DNA of 64,000 bases from Casuarina equisetifolia. Its lineage: Eukaryota; Streptophyta; Magnoliopsida; Fagales; Casuarinaceae. The notes under the pieces are model-generated. The model was not told where the DNA came from and did not search any database. It saw only the letters and a list, made by a program, of their open reading frames with translations. The translations under genes and the position numbers were made by a program. The DNA lies in contig CM052359.1 of NCBI GenBank assembly GCA_028551475.1, forward strand, positions 21,887,583 to 21,951,582. The letters are read 5' to 3'. Below are positions 12,502-24,979 of this stretch, piece after piece (the first letter of the stretch is position 1; every line of letters starts with the position of its first letter).

Positions 12502-14495
12502 CTGAATACGGCAAATCATACATACAAAGGGCACATGAGGGAGACCTGAAATTCCAAAACCGGTTTTGCCTCTTAGATTGTTTTTGGAAGTTAAGAAAAC
12601 AAAAACATTTTCCTAATCTCGTAATTAATAACGAAGTGAAAATTGCTTATTTGGGATGTTGAGTACGAAGTCGGATTTTCTTCTGATTTGGGTTTGGGGA
12701 GGCGTGAACAGAGTGAAAATTGGTGCTCCCTCTTTAGGCGGCTTTGATGACACAAATGGTGTGACAACCTGTACGTCAATTGCCTTTTAATGTTGGAGTG
12801 TCAAAGATTGGGACGGGGGTGGGCCTGGGTGATGTGGTTTGGGTGGAGATCCTGCCTCGGTGATTATCCTTACCACCAAGTAATCAACATATAGACTGTG
12901 AGCTGGCGAGTGGAGCTTTCTAGTCTTAAAAGTAAAAAAGAGAGCTGGATCATGATGAGATATAGAAAACTGTGGTGGAGGCACAGATTCCTGGCACTAG
13001 AAATGAGAGAGCCTTGGCCGTATTTCTGGTGAAAATCTTTGTTCTGACCTGTGCCCAAAGCCTGGCTCTTAGAACCATGGCATTCTACATGTGTGGGGTT
13101 CATTTAGCTCTAAATGGTTCAGGTTTCTAGTTTAACTCAAACCTTTTGACAAAAATCCAATTTCGTACCAACTCGGCATAGTAAGTTAAACGCAAGCTTT
13201 GCCTTGCACTCGACTAGATGTTACTTGATTTTGAATTACACAGCAAGCTCTTAGACATTTTAATATTTATCGGTTCAAAGTGAGATTTTCTAAGTGGAAA
13301 GTTCATCTTCATCTTTGAATTATCTAGTAATTGATTGAGAAAAACAGAGGAATAAATCGATCGAGTTGTTAACAGTATAACTAAACCTATGCCACTGTAG
13401 GGAAAATAAAGGGGTAACATTTACTACCCGATTCGAGTAATTAGTAAATTGCCATCTATAGCATTTAAAACAAGGACTTACAAATTCAGAAACATTTTGA
13501 ATCTTAAACTTTAGAAAGGATTTGCTAAACATATAATGAAGAAAGAGGTGAAATGCTATATTCTGTCCCACAATTTACACTCATTAAAGGAAAACAATGA
13601 CAAGATTGACGTTTTCAAAAAAAGAAAAAAAAAAAAAGAAAAGAAAAGGAAAAGAAAGACTACCTTCAATTTCTTCTCACATCATTTTGACCAAATTGCT
13701 ATCCTTTTTAATCCCTCCTCTCTCTCTCTCTCTCCATTTTTTTTCCCTGCCTCAAGAAATAGCACAAGTTCTTAAACTTGCTGTTACTAGAGATGAATAA
13801 AGTTTCAACTTCTTGGACCGAAAGGACGACAGATTGTACGACGTTGAGGTAAACTAATGGATAACAAGTTTGGAGGGAAAATAAGGTCAAATATGACGAG
13901 GCCCACGAAAGTCAGAAGCAGGTCCCGTTTGCATGAGGCAGATTTTCACTCTCGAGGGCACATCCAAGTTGTCAGACTTGACATGTTTTGACTCCTTTCC
14001 GATCACGAAATTACCTCAAGCTAGCATAAATCATGCCTCAACTAGAACAGTGAAGTTTAAGTTGCATTTAAGACCAAGCAAGCCCGGTAAAAGGGAGGAA
14101 TGAGTGCTTTCTCATGCAAAATGGGAGGGGAAAATGATGACAAGACGACTGCTGAACTACGTTAGCTGCTAGCCTGGAAGAGTGTGCTTCATTGGTTCTT
14201 TCAGATGGATAAACGTGGACCTCAGAGATAAGAATACAATGAGAAAGGTATAACCATTGGATCAAAGGCCAAAAAGCATACTTACTTGTAATGCCAATGA
14301 TCTCCTATTGTACCTCCGAACTTAAATCAAAATACTCATGAAAATTTCATCTGCAATAATGCCTGGTGTATGATGAGGATCATCACATACTCATCTAATA
14401 AAGATTTTCTCAATGGCCGCAAATCCTACTTCTCTGACATTCAACTTGTAGATCCAGGATGCATCACAGCCTTTGTTTCCGCTGATTGCAAAACT
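12502..14495. other. Convergent intergenic region
   Basis: This is the 3' flank shared by MED26c (+) and the NYN gene (-). No coding region is seen. It holds an A-rich tract (about 13617-13655) and a CT run (about 13716-13734). Both 3' untranslated regions must lie here. Confidence 0.6.
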
Positions 14496-15892
14496 TCAGC
14501 CCTGTACCCCTGTTTCACCTGATTTCTTCAGGCTACCTAGTATTCCATCAATCAGCCTGTCCCTCTTAGCCTCAACCGGGTCAGAAACGAAAGAATAGCT
14601 CTTCTGCGATCTTTGCTTCCGTCCATAATTTCCCATGTGTGTATCACGGTTGGATCCAACTGCTGATGAGCCAGATGACTTTGGTGGACCATTTGTTGAA
14701 CAATCAATCACTCCATCAATATTCTCCGACCTTTTCTTTCCACTAACATCTTCCTTACTGCTGTACCATGAATCAAGGATTTGAAGTAGAGAGCTATCTT
14801 CCTTGTCTATTTTCTTCACATGCCCTTCTGGTCCAGTTAATGTAGAGGCCCCCTCTGATTCAGAAAAGTCATCGTCTGAGACGGAAGGTTCATAATCAGG
14901 GTATATAGTTTTCCTACTCGATATAAATTCCATTTCAGTTCTTGAAGAACCTGTCTTGGCAACAGGCCCTAATTCCTCCCATGGAGACTCAATATCGTCA
15001 TCCTTCTTTGCTGTGTCAGACGATTCACCATCTGAATTAGCAACTGAATGACTAACATTTTTTTCTTGACCACCAGGAACTGAAACTCCAATGCAGGAAC
15101 TATTTGACGTTTTAACAGATGGAAAGATATAGGTTGACTCTATTTTCACCCCAGGCATTTCCTGCAACAGAGATACCAACTTTGGGTGGCCAAGCTTTTG
15201 TAAATCAAGAGCATAGCCATACTTCTCACGGAAAAGTTTTCTGAATAAGCCCATATTATACCCCTCAGGACAATCCTTTAATATCTCACTCACAAGCTTC
15301 TGACAATCGGCCATCATATCACTTCTAGACCTGACAGAAGAGTTCTTGCTCATGTCAGGTGGGGAAACTCCAGCGTGAGGAACGTTTTTATTCTTTTTTT
15401 CTCCATCGCGTTGTAGTGACTGTGATGTTGTGTCCAAAAAGATAGAGCTCAACCCATTTGATCCACGAGATTGACCCATAGAGCGCTTCCCAACGGTCCT
15501 AGCAAGTTTGAAAGGTGATGTCTGAGAGGGACATTCTTCCACCCATTTGATCTCTCTTATTAACAAATCTACCAAGTGGAGAAGGTCACTTGCACTTAAG
15601 CATCTAAGAGCTGTAGGCCCATCCTTCTGCAGATTTTCTGCCATCTGTTCCCTGACAAAAAGACATATAGCAGAGCAATGTTAAAGTACGTTCCAAATTG
15701 CAACAGTTAAATTAGATGCAAAAGCATTACAAAGTTAAAAGAACTTGTCAGAGCAAGAAAGACGTCTAATTTTGACAACACTATCAACCAAACGGATCTG
15801 TACATCAATTTCCAGAATTAACATCAATCAGTATATACTGCATTTAAACCAATAAGAATATGAATTATCTAAAAGCTGCACAATTTTTTTTA

Positions 15893-15930
<38 letters not shown>

Positions 15931-18900
15931 TGTTGTTATTATTTTTGTAGAAGAACATGACGGCTATAAAATGCTAACAAGTATCCTCCTACCATCGTTA
16001 TTTTTATCTTCATACCTTGCCAAGACAAAAGCTGTAAAGCTCTGGTGAAATTCATTCTATCTAGGGTACTTTAAATCATCACAAGATCTCAAAGGGTGTC
16101 CTCCTCCCTTTGCGTTATAATGATCAAGATATGGCAAGTTTCCAAGCACTTAATTTTTCCTTAAGAAATGGACAATAAAAAACGAAGTAGAAAATAATTC
16201 CCAAAAAAGGACCAAGTATCAGATATTTCAATCATTAAAGGTAGTATAGTTTGAGATATTTCATTTCTTTTCTCTTTAATAGTTGATATAAAGTCAATGA
16301 GTAAAAGAACCGAGTATCTAAAATACAGTGTGGTTGTCATCATCATCATCAAGAGGAAGAAAACTGCAGAAAGGTACAGTAGATCAAATAAATGCATAGA
16401 ACCTGGTCCTTGACTGGGAGATGATAACTGAAGCAGTGGGTGTATCCATAAAAGATTCCAGCTCACTCCAAAAAGTATCCTTCGAGGACAACTCATGCTT
16501 TCCAGATTGACTGTTTTTCTGGTCCCCTTCTCGGGATTGATCACTCAGTACCTCAGACTTTGGGTCATTTCTCCAAAACTTGAACCAGTCTGCAATCTGT
16601 GTGAAGAATCCAGGCTTTGTTTTCGATTTATCACTAGAAGCTTCAGAATTTGTAGCAGTTTTCCTCTCCATGACTGAATCACTACTTACAGAAGAATATG
16701 GTACCTGACGTCTTGGATCAGCATTCTGACTTGTTGATTTTGCACATTCATCCTCGACTTTTGCCCTTTTCAAGCCAATAACAGAATCAGAATTGTTATC
16801 AGCAGTGCGACCAATTTTTCCTGAGAACCAAAACCAGAGGTAGAACTTTTTTCTGAAACACTTCCATTTTCATTCTTTGGATCAATGACACCATTAGCAA
16901 AACATTTCCTCCAAACTCTCTTGAAAAAGCCCACTTCAGATGCAGAATCTTGCTTCCTTTCCAAAGCCAAATGACTCTCGTTCCCCTGCTTGAAAACCTT
17001 GTCCTTAGACGGAGAAAGCATTTGCAGCTCCTCCACATGTTTTTCAGGAGATGATGACTTTTCATCCAAAGATCCTGTAACAGATCTGCCAAGTGGAGAA
17101 TGCTCTTGCATCTTTTTTTCAGGCTCCTTCACACTTGATCCAGAGGGTGGAGGCAATGATGAGTTCCCATTTACAGCTCCAGAACTAGATCTCACGTCAC
17201 CTTTTGTCTTTGAAGTAGCAGAGTGGTCCTGGACTCCCCCATTAACATCAGGTTCTGAAGACACAACTGGATTGCACTCAAATGGTTCAGGAGTTTTAGG
17301 GGCGACTCTACGTACAACAAATTGACCATCACCATCAGGTTGAAGTTTTAAGATATGTGGCATTGATAGAAGAAACTGAGAAAACTTTTTATATCCATAT
17401 AAGTCTTTCTCTATACTTACATTACCTTTTCCCAACTCAGAACGCAGTTCTCTAATGGATATTCCTTTTGGGTACGTGTTCAATATCTGACGAATGAGCC
17501 TCATCAGTGTCTTTGGAACAGGACGAGGCTTAGAATCTGAACTTGGTTCAGGCAAGTCCTCAGGCTGGGAACTAGCTGGTTGCTCAACGACAGAGAAAGG
17601 ATCTCGTAGAGGCACCTTATAATGGCCATACCAAGAACCGTATGGACCATCTGGGGGTTGGTTAAAATGCTTCCCAGTAAGGTTTTCCCCCCGAATCAAA
17701 GCATGCCAATGCCACATGATACTTGCAGCACTACAGAGAACGCTAGGTGCACATTCGGTACTTGCAAGTAATACATTATAGTTATTCATTCTTAGCCTGT
17801 GTAAGACGCTAGCGAAGTCTCTGTCACTAGAAATCAGAAAGAGATGGGCCGGTGGAGGATTTTGAGAAACCCATTGCATGAGATCCACGAGAAGAGACCT
17901 ATCAGCACTGTTCTTTCCACCTGCATCCATGTATACAGAGATGTGCATCAGATGTTTAATTACAACGGAAGATGCACATTAAAAATGAATAGATGAAAGA
18001 TTTGGAACAAAACACTGAAGTAAGTCCCATTTTCATAGCTGAAAGTGATATATTTGTTCCTTGAAATCTGATGCTTGTTAATTACGAAATCAAAATTAGT
18101 GTTAAGTGAGAAATTGTACTATTACCAATAAGAGTTTCTCCTACTTTGCCCGTAAATATGAGGCTTGAAAAACCTCAGGTGTGGTGTATCATTTGGTGAG
18201 CTGTCACTGACCAAAGGGAGTAAGAGTGGTAAAGAGAATTTACTCTCTTTTGCGGCTCCACATAAGAGATTTTTAAATAATGAGAAATTGTTATCTCTTA
18301 TGAACTTAGGAATTATTTATCATAAACCACAAATCCTTTGTTTGTTGTGTATAATTTTGTTGCTTGATCTGCATCCATTTCTAACAAATTGGTACCACAC
18401 TTGGTTTCCAACAAAGTTCCCAAATTCAAAGCAAACTTGTATTTTACACGACAAAGAAAAGCTTAGAGTTAATGATACCAACAGTCTCCCCTGTCCCAAT
18501 TTAAATCTCTTACTTCCCATTTTACGAAATTGTAATATAAGTGCTTACTTTCTAGAAGCAAAAACAAAAGATGCAAACAGATTCTCACTGAAATGCAGTT
18601 AATTCAATCTCGAAGAAAAGTGCAAGCCCACAAACGAAGCCACAACATAAGAAGAAAAAAACATTCAAGTTCTAATGCACAAAATGCTTCAATTTGGCTT
18701 TCGCACAAAAATTCACAGCATAACTTTATGATGGCTCAAATAAAATAAAAAAAGTTCATTAGGTATTGATCATCCATTGAATTAAAGAAAAACTAAACAA
18801 CCTAAAGATTCCCCATTAACAAGACAAAAAAATATTTGTGCGTTCCTCTTACAGTCAGAAAGCTATTACATCAACAATCGTACGATAGTTTGACGAAGAT

Positions 18901-19865
18901 TATTGACACAAAAAAGAGCTCATAGGTTGAGGAAACTGTGGTCTCTCCCCTCAAAGAAAAAATGAAAACAGTAACCATCGAAACTTAAGGCATAAGGGCT
19001 CAAGAAAAGCAACATCACCAAAAGCCCAAAGCGCCAACCAAAACATACGAATTCATCATTTTAGAAAGATGACCTCAGCGATCCAATTCATAAAATTGAA
19101 TCTTGTACTCAGTACTCAGTTTCAAAATGCACCCTTTTCTCTTTCTTGATGACATTGATTTCCCACTGTTTCCACCACCGTACATATTGGCTGCTTCATT
19201 TCAACAATATCAACCAAAAATCCAAATTTTATCCCTCTCACATTAGGTTTACCATTCATTCACAACAAAGCAAACTTCATTTAAGGGTTTCTCTTCCTCA
19301 ATAATAACTTCATAATATGCGCTGCTTTATTGAGAAAATTTCAAGATTATTCCACTCACTTCAACTTACTTACGAAAACAAAAGCAAAAATAAAAACTTC
19401 AAACCCCAATAGTTCCACTACTAGCCATTCAAGATACTTAAAACAATTAAATTTCAATAGAATTCAATGAATGGAGCACGAACCTTGAGGAACGTGACAA
19501 AGATTGACGCCGGTGGCGGACAACGCCTCCTGATTACATCTGGAGAGCTGAAGAACGTCGCCGAAAGCCGTGATCGTAATAGGACCTTTTATCCCATTGG
19601 TCCTGACCGCCGCGGTTATCGAATGCGCGACCTTGAAAACGTTGATACCGGCCGGCAAATTGCAATTCTCGAAGTCCCACCATACCGAAACCCTCACATT
19701 TCGCGACTCCTCGTCGTGACGTCTCGAAGAGTGCACGGAATGGGAAGGGTAATGTGAAGAAGTCGATAAGTGAGAGATGCGGAGAAGTGGAGCAGAAGAC
19801 AACGATGAAGAAGAAGAAGAAGAGGTGAAGAGGAGGAAGGTTTTTGTAGAAAATGGGGGTCTCAT
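14496..19865 (-). CDS. MNU2: NYN-domain endoribonuclease with OST-HTH/LOTUS domains (MNU1/MNU2-like)
   Basis: Proposed exons, in reading order: 19865-19484, 17920-16892, 16820-16403 and 15651-14496, giving 994 residues. Residues 1-55 are Ser/Arg-rich with no acidic residue before D51, like a mitochondrial presequence. The NYN (PIN-like) RNase domain spans about 57-205, with candidate metal-binding acids at D64 (WWDFENC), D134/D140 (SADRSLLVD) and D160/D162 (SSDRDF). OST-HTH domain 1 is at about 262-335 and domain 2 at about 721-790, with a conserved segment at 613-660 (DLLHLVDLL, KWVEECPSQTSPFKL). The linkers are Ser-rich. In Arabidopsis the relatives MNU1 and MNU2 act in 5' processing of mitochondrial transcripts; this is from memory and inferred here by similarity. 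The frame changes near 16.8-16.9 kb: the model uses a 71 nt intron (16891-16821), and a one-base indel is the alternative. Intron 1 is 1563 nt. Confidence 0.9.
15890..15926 (+). repeat. ATT microsatellite in the last intron of the NYN gene
   Basis: About twelve ATT units lie in the intron between 15651 and 16403. They are non-coding and likely variable in length. Confidence 0.9.
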
Positions 19866-22800
19866 GATGGTGGGAAAGATGAGAATTGGGACTACGTTTC
19901 CGAAACGGGGTTTTGTGTGGTGAGATGGGAAATGGACTTCCCCATTTTCTGGTGGTTTTCGTAGATTTTGTGCGGGAAATGCAGAGCAGGTCCGCTGCTT
20001 CCCAGGGTTTATGCGGGAGGAGAGAGAGGCCGCCTAAAACCCTAGAACACGTGAGCTACACGTGCAATCGGTATCTCCAGGCTCGCATGTGGGCCTAGGC
20101 CCAAATATTTAAAAATGGATTGGGCAAAATGTCATTCTCTTCTAGGCCGTCCGTTTAAGAATAGGATTTTTTATTTTATTTTTTTATTTTGGAACTAAAC
20201 ATTCTCATATCTTAAATCTTAAAAAATCAGAAAAATTTTCTTTATCTGTAATGAACTATATACGTTGTTTTCAGTTAGCTAGCTCTCTAGTGCAACCAAA
20301 CATGACAAAATATTGAAAATTTATTTACCAAAATTAATAGAGGTATAATTAACATGGGTATAATATTAAAATTAGAGGTCAGTAGTTAAGTTAATAGTGG
20401 GCTAATAGGAATCCTGATAATGAAAATTGAAATTTCTTCTGTGCATAAGTTGGATGTAAATATAATAATATTTTATGTTTAAAAAAATTAGAATTGGGGT
20501 TTTACATAATTGGGTTTGATACGATGCAGCCATAAGACAAATATGGCTTAAATTGGACTTGGGTCATAGTTGGCCCTTCCTTGGGCGTGTTTGGTTGATA
20601 AGAAAATTTCTCGTTGCCAACGTAAAGTTTCCCCGTTTCAACATGTTTTACTCGTGAGAAAAGTTTTATCCCTGAAGAATTGACCAGACTCAGTCAGGCT
20701 TTGAAGACCTCAAAGGACCACAGAAGTTTGTGAAATTTCATGGAGAATGACGTGCGGTGGAGGATTGCCTGCTCGTCTTACAGTAAGGTCCACAAGTTCC
20801 ACGTTCTGCATGATCTTATGATTGGCTTGCGGCTTTCGCTTTAGTATTAACTAAAGCTTGGTGGGCTTGGTGGGAAAAGATTGAGACCTTAGTTCGATTG
20901 AATTGCCGACTAGAAAAGTTGATGTTTCGGCAGACGTTTACGTTAACCAACATGGGGGAAGCTCATCTCTAAAACGTGCAGCTGTTCCATGAAAATATAA
21001 GAATCCTCCTGTTGTGTGCTTTATCGGGGAAGGGGCCACGTCCTCCTCACCTTTGCTTTCGAAAAGCTTGTTTGGGTTTGATTTATCCTGCCTGGGTATC
21101 GTCTGGTCTAGTATGGAATCGGCCATACATGTTCAGTGCTATGCTTTTCCTTTTGCTTTATCTGCACTGCGGGTGGTTAGGCTTTGTGGTAGTGACTCTT
21201 ATGGAGAGGGACTTTATAGGTGGCAGCGCCAGGAAAGTTCTTGAGACGCTCTCTCAGATGCAGACGGACGAAAATGTTCTTTATTACTATAATCATCTGC
21301 CAACCACACGTTCCTTATGCTTTATTGGAGTTTGCAGCCTGCGTTCTGTACAGTAAGCCAACTTGTTTGCTCGATTATCAAATGGGTGTTTTACCTTATT
21401 TTAACAGCTTATCATGGTGGATGACAGCTAAAGTAGAAGGAGGACAGACACTTATGTTTGTTGGTCCTGGTTCAAGTTTTTGGACACAGAGCTGGTTGTT
21501 CTTTAAGAACTTGCATATTGTTTAATAATCACTAAATTTATTTTAATCTTCTTCCGTATGTTCAATCATATCCTTATTCACTTGCTAAAGAAGACAATAA
21601 AAAAGTTTCAAACTTGAATAATTAGAAGAAGCACTTGACCATATATAAAAGAAGAGTTTGATATTCAAAAGTAACTGCATTAATGCTCTCAACTTATAGT
21701 TCTCTGGACCATGGATAAGAGTCCGAAGATGTTTTACTGCTCTATATTTGATGTAATAGGCCTTGCTTAATTTCGTACAACTTTTCCCAAGGATTAAAAA
21801 ATGTAATGATTTTATTGTACAACTTTTCTCTATGGTAGAACTTGTTAAACAGCATAATAGATGTTTTTGCTCTCATTGTTGCAAATTTAACCAAATCATT
21901 ACCATAAAATTTAATATCATTGTGAGTTTTAAGTTACTTGACTATTTTTTCACTTCAACTTTCAACAGTCTATTATTACTTGAAGTTTGCAGACCCTTTA
22001 ATTTTCTACTTTAGAAAATATACTCTATGTACTTATATGTTTCTCATAGATATTATTGAATGTTAAAAAGATACCAAAAATCATATTTAGGAAACTAACT
22101 AGTTTAGTTCCCAATAAAGTCTTCCACTATTTAAAAATGACAAGAGATTTACTTTTCGATCCTCCGAAGATATTTATACCTTTTAAATAGTCATTAATGA
22201 AATATATAACAAAAAAAGAATACCAAAAAATCCAATGACGTCAATATTTATAATCTTTTTAAATGCAATTTGAACATTAATCAAAGTTCTAACAATTACA
22301 TGTCTTTTCCTAATTACAATTATACTAGTATCAACGAACTTATAAGCCAATTTATTGCCTATTTGAGACAATTGATTGGATCTTTTTTTTTAATTCTCTT
22401 CTTTTTGTTTAAAGAATAGGATCATACCTTGATAAATTTTATTAATACTAATAAAGATGGGTGTAATAGCTATGTCTTAGATAAGTTTATTACACAACAA
22501 ATATTTTAACTAATTAGTCTATTTATATTAATATTCAAATATTCCAAATAGCTTTGTCATCAAAATCCACTTTGTAAGTATTCAATTTTCATCAGTTTAG
22601 GCTTATAATTTGACAATAAACTTGATAATATTTCTATTAAATTGTTGAGATACAGATTGAGGCGTGTTTTCCCTTTTCATCTTAAGGTGTTTCAATTATA
22701 AATTGAATAGTGACGGGCTTGTTTATGTGCAAGTTGTCAAGCATATTTGATGACTAATGGTAGGCTTTTTTATTTATCAAATTCTCTCAAAACTTTATTT

Positions 22801-23158
22801 TGAGCTAAGAACCACGGTGTCTAACCAAGAAAATCTCAACTATCAAAAGATAAACAAAGAAAAACTCTACATCATAGTTCTAAACCACAAAGATTCCTTC
22901 AACAAGAAGAAATATTATTCGTAGGCTACTTTTTAGGCATAGGATATCATGGATCAAACCTTTTATATTGTAATAAAGCAAATAAGAATAATAAACAGTA
23001 ATTGCTCCCTTATAAAAATGAGATGGTTGGAATTAAGATTCACTTCAAAAAAGAATGAGAGGCGAACTTTGCATACTTTTTTGTGGGGCCTGGAGATTTG
23101 CCCCCGGAGAAGAAATGCTGAAAATGGTGTTCTTCTATCTATTTATTAGAGAATAGAG
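19866..23158. other. Intergenic between the NYN gene and the transporter cluster
   Basis: The promoter and 5' leader of the NYN gene must lie just right of 19865. No TATA box is obvious there. Around 20590-21520 the base composition is higher in GC and several frames are open (for example 20976-21356 +), but none shows a recognised domain. Bases about 21530-22600 are AT-rich and uninformative. Bases about 22630-23150 are repeated at about 63300-63970. Confidence 0.5.
22630..23150 (+). repeat. Upstream flank of the transporter gene, repeated at the right edge
   Basis: Blocks around 22640-22760, 22890-23010 and 23030-23150 recur in order at 63320-63420, 63630-63730 and 63830-63950, with substitutions and indels. 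An example is the phrase GCATAGGATATCATGGATCA near 22938, which reads almost the same near 63671. This marks a third, diverged copy of the cluster flank. Confidence 0.75.
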
Positions 23159-23534
23159 TAATGGTGTATGTTACAAAAGGGGCTTAGTCCGAGTGACCAA
23201 CAAGCTTGTAGACACTATTGGGTCATTGTTAAGGAATATGGTATACATTTTGATTATTAACTAATGCTTTTACCAATGTGGTTACATCTGAGGGTCATTA
23301 CAATTAGTATTAGAGTAGGTCATCAATTTAACCCCTTATGCTAGTGGATTTGCTTGGGGGGAAGGGAGGAATTGTTGATGCATGTTGTGAAGGGGTCCCA
23401 TGGCCTCGAATGAGTGACGTGGCCGACAAGCTAACAGGCTTTGTTGGGTCAATGTTAAGAAATATGACATTCACTTTAATGATCAACTATAATTTTTGAT
23501 CTAATTGGAGCATTTGAGAGTCCCTAATATCACA
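23159..23534 (+). mobile_element. Miniature LTR retrotransposon (TRIM-like)
   Basis: Two imperfect direct repeats of about 144 and 162 bp (23159-23302 and 23373-23534) flank only about 70 bp. The first repeat is followed by TAGTATTAGAGTAGGTCA (from about 23305), which resembles a tRNA-iMet primer site. The second is preceded by a purine tract at about 23356-23372 (GGGGGGAAGGGAGGAAT) and begins TGTTGATGCA. Both repeats end in ACA. There is no coding capacity. The duplicated flank at about 63950 lacks the element. The left terminus has lost its TG and no clear target duplication remains, so the element is old. Confidence 0.65.
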
Positions 23535-24941
23535 CGGAAGAGCTAGTAGTAGTGAATTGGTAGTCTTTAACAAAGTAGAGATTAAAGGGATACGGCAGTG
23601 ACTATTTCCAAAAAGAGGTATAGGGATTGAGAGCTCCATTCTCATATACTTTAGCCAATATAAATTGATTTCTAAAAAGAAATGAGAGTAGATCCCTACA
23701 CTTTCACTTTTTTTTTTTTAAATTATTCGACACTAGGGTGACTATTTACTCCACAAATGTATGCAAGCATGGAGCAACCCACGTACTTCTTTTATGAGGA
23801 TGGTCCTTCACTCTTACAAGGGCTCACAGGGTATAGTTTATTCGCCACATCTACCCTTGAAATTGTTCTTGATGTTCTTTGTCCCTCTACTCCATTTTCT
23901 CCTTGTTATAATTACTCGTATAATGGGCTGACATAGTTTTAAAGGCGATTGTCATGCTATATCATCTAAAGTACATTCCATAATAATTGGTACAAATCTT
24001 TGTTAAAACTATAAGGAGAATATTATAAAAGAATCTCTTTTTTTATTTAATAAAAATTTCAAAATTTAGTTAGCAAACTTAGAGACCTGAACTTCAGTAA
24101 AATAAGAATTAAAACTTTCGGGAAACTTCTTTCTATAAAGGAGAAAAGTAAGCTAAGAGTTCTAAATGCTGCCAAAATCGGATATGTTTTACAACGTGGC
24201 TATCCAAAAAATTGGAATATAAAAAGAAGAGAGAAAAAGAAAAAAAAAGCATGGGCAACTTTCCAGCAGCAAGAGTTAAAGTTGGCTAAATCCATCCTGA
24301 GGACCATTAATGACGTGATGGATTTGTCAAGACCATCACATCATTAAACCTGAATATTTCATTTATTTATTTTTCTAATTATCAAGATCTTTTTGTAACT
24401 TGGATGACTATATATTGAAGTAGATCTAAAGTTACATAAAAGCCGATTTCTAATATATTTGGACAAGGAAGATGAACTCTTTTTAGTTCTTATTCCCTTA
24501 ATCATGGCAGAGCAAACATTAGTTTCATGATATCTGCAGGTGGAATCTTTCAAGACACTTTTCAAAAAAAAAAAAAAAAAGAAGGCTCTTTGTTTTTTGT
24601 TTTTTCTTTTTGTTCAATATGCACGTAGTGAAATTCACACAACCGGATTCATTTTAGATAAGACTATGAAGTCTTGCATGTCAATGGTCAAGATCCAAAA
24701 TCAATTCTCAACCACCGATCACGTGGACAGCTTCCATACACATTAGCGACAATATCCTCAAAAACAGCACAAGATAACGAGGTCAATGTTTCTTTACTGT
24801 GCTAACTAAATATCTCGCCTGCCCGAGAGAATTGATTGGTAACTGATTAAGCATTTTTTAGTTTCGTAGTTTCAAAAGTTTACTATGGTAAAAGAAACCG
24901 TGTTACAGTAGATTTTTGTCATTTCTCGTCGCTGGGCGCCT

Positions 24942-24949
24942 GTATAAGA
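24942..24949 (+). promoter_or_regulatory. Probable TATA box of the transporter gene
   Basis: TATAAGAG lies 38 bp before the first in-frame ATG (24980). With usual plant spacing, transcription would start near 24972-24978, leaving an extremely short leader unless a downstream ATG (24995 or 25007) is used. The broken copy has a related TTTATAGG at the matching place. Confidence 0.5.
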
Positions 24950-24979
24950 GGATTGCAGTCCCAACTTTCCATAAGGTAG

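Noticed and set aside
16990..17325. 111-codon plus-strand frame
   Set aside because: Antisense to the NYN gene exon 2, with no independent evidence.
20976..21356. 126-codon open frame and overlapping frames in a GC-richer patch
   Set aside because: Overlapping frames on both strands are similarly open and none matches a family I know. It may be a gene fragment but cannot be supported.
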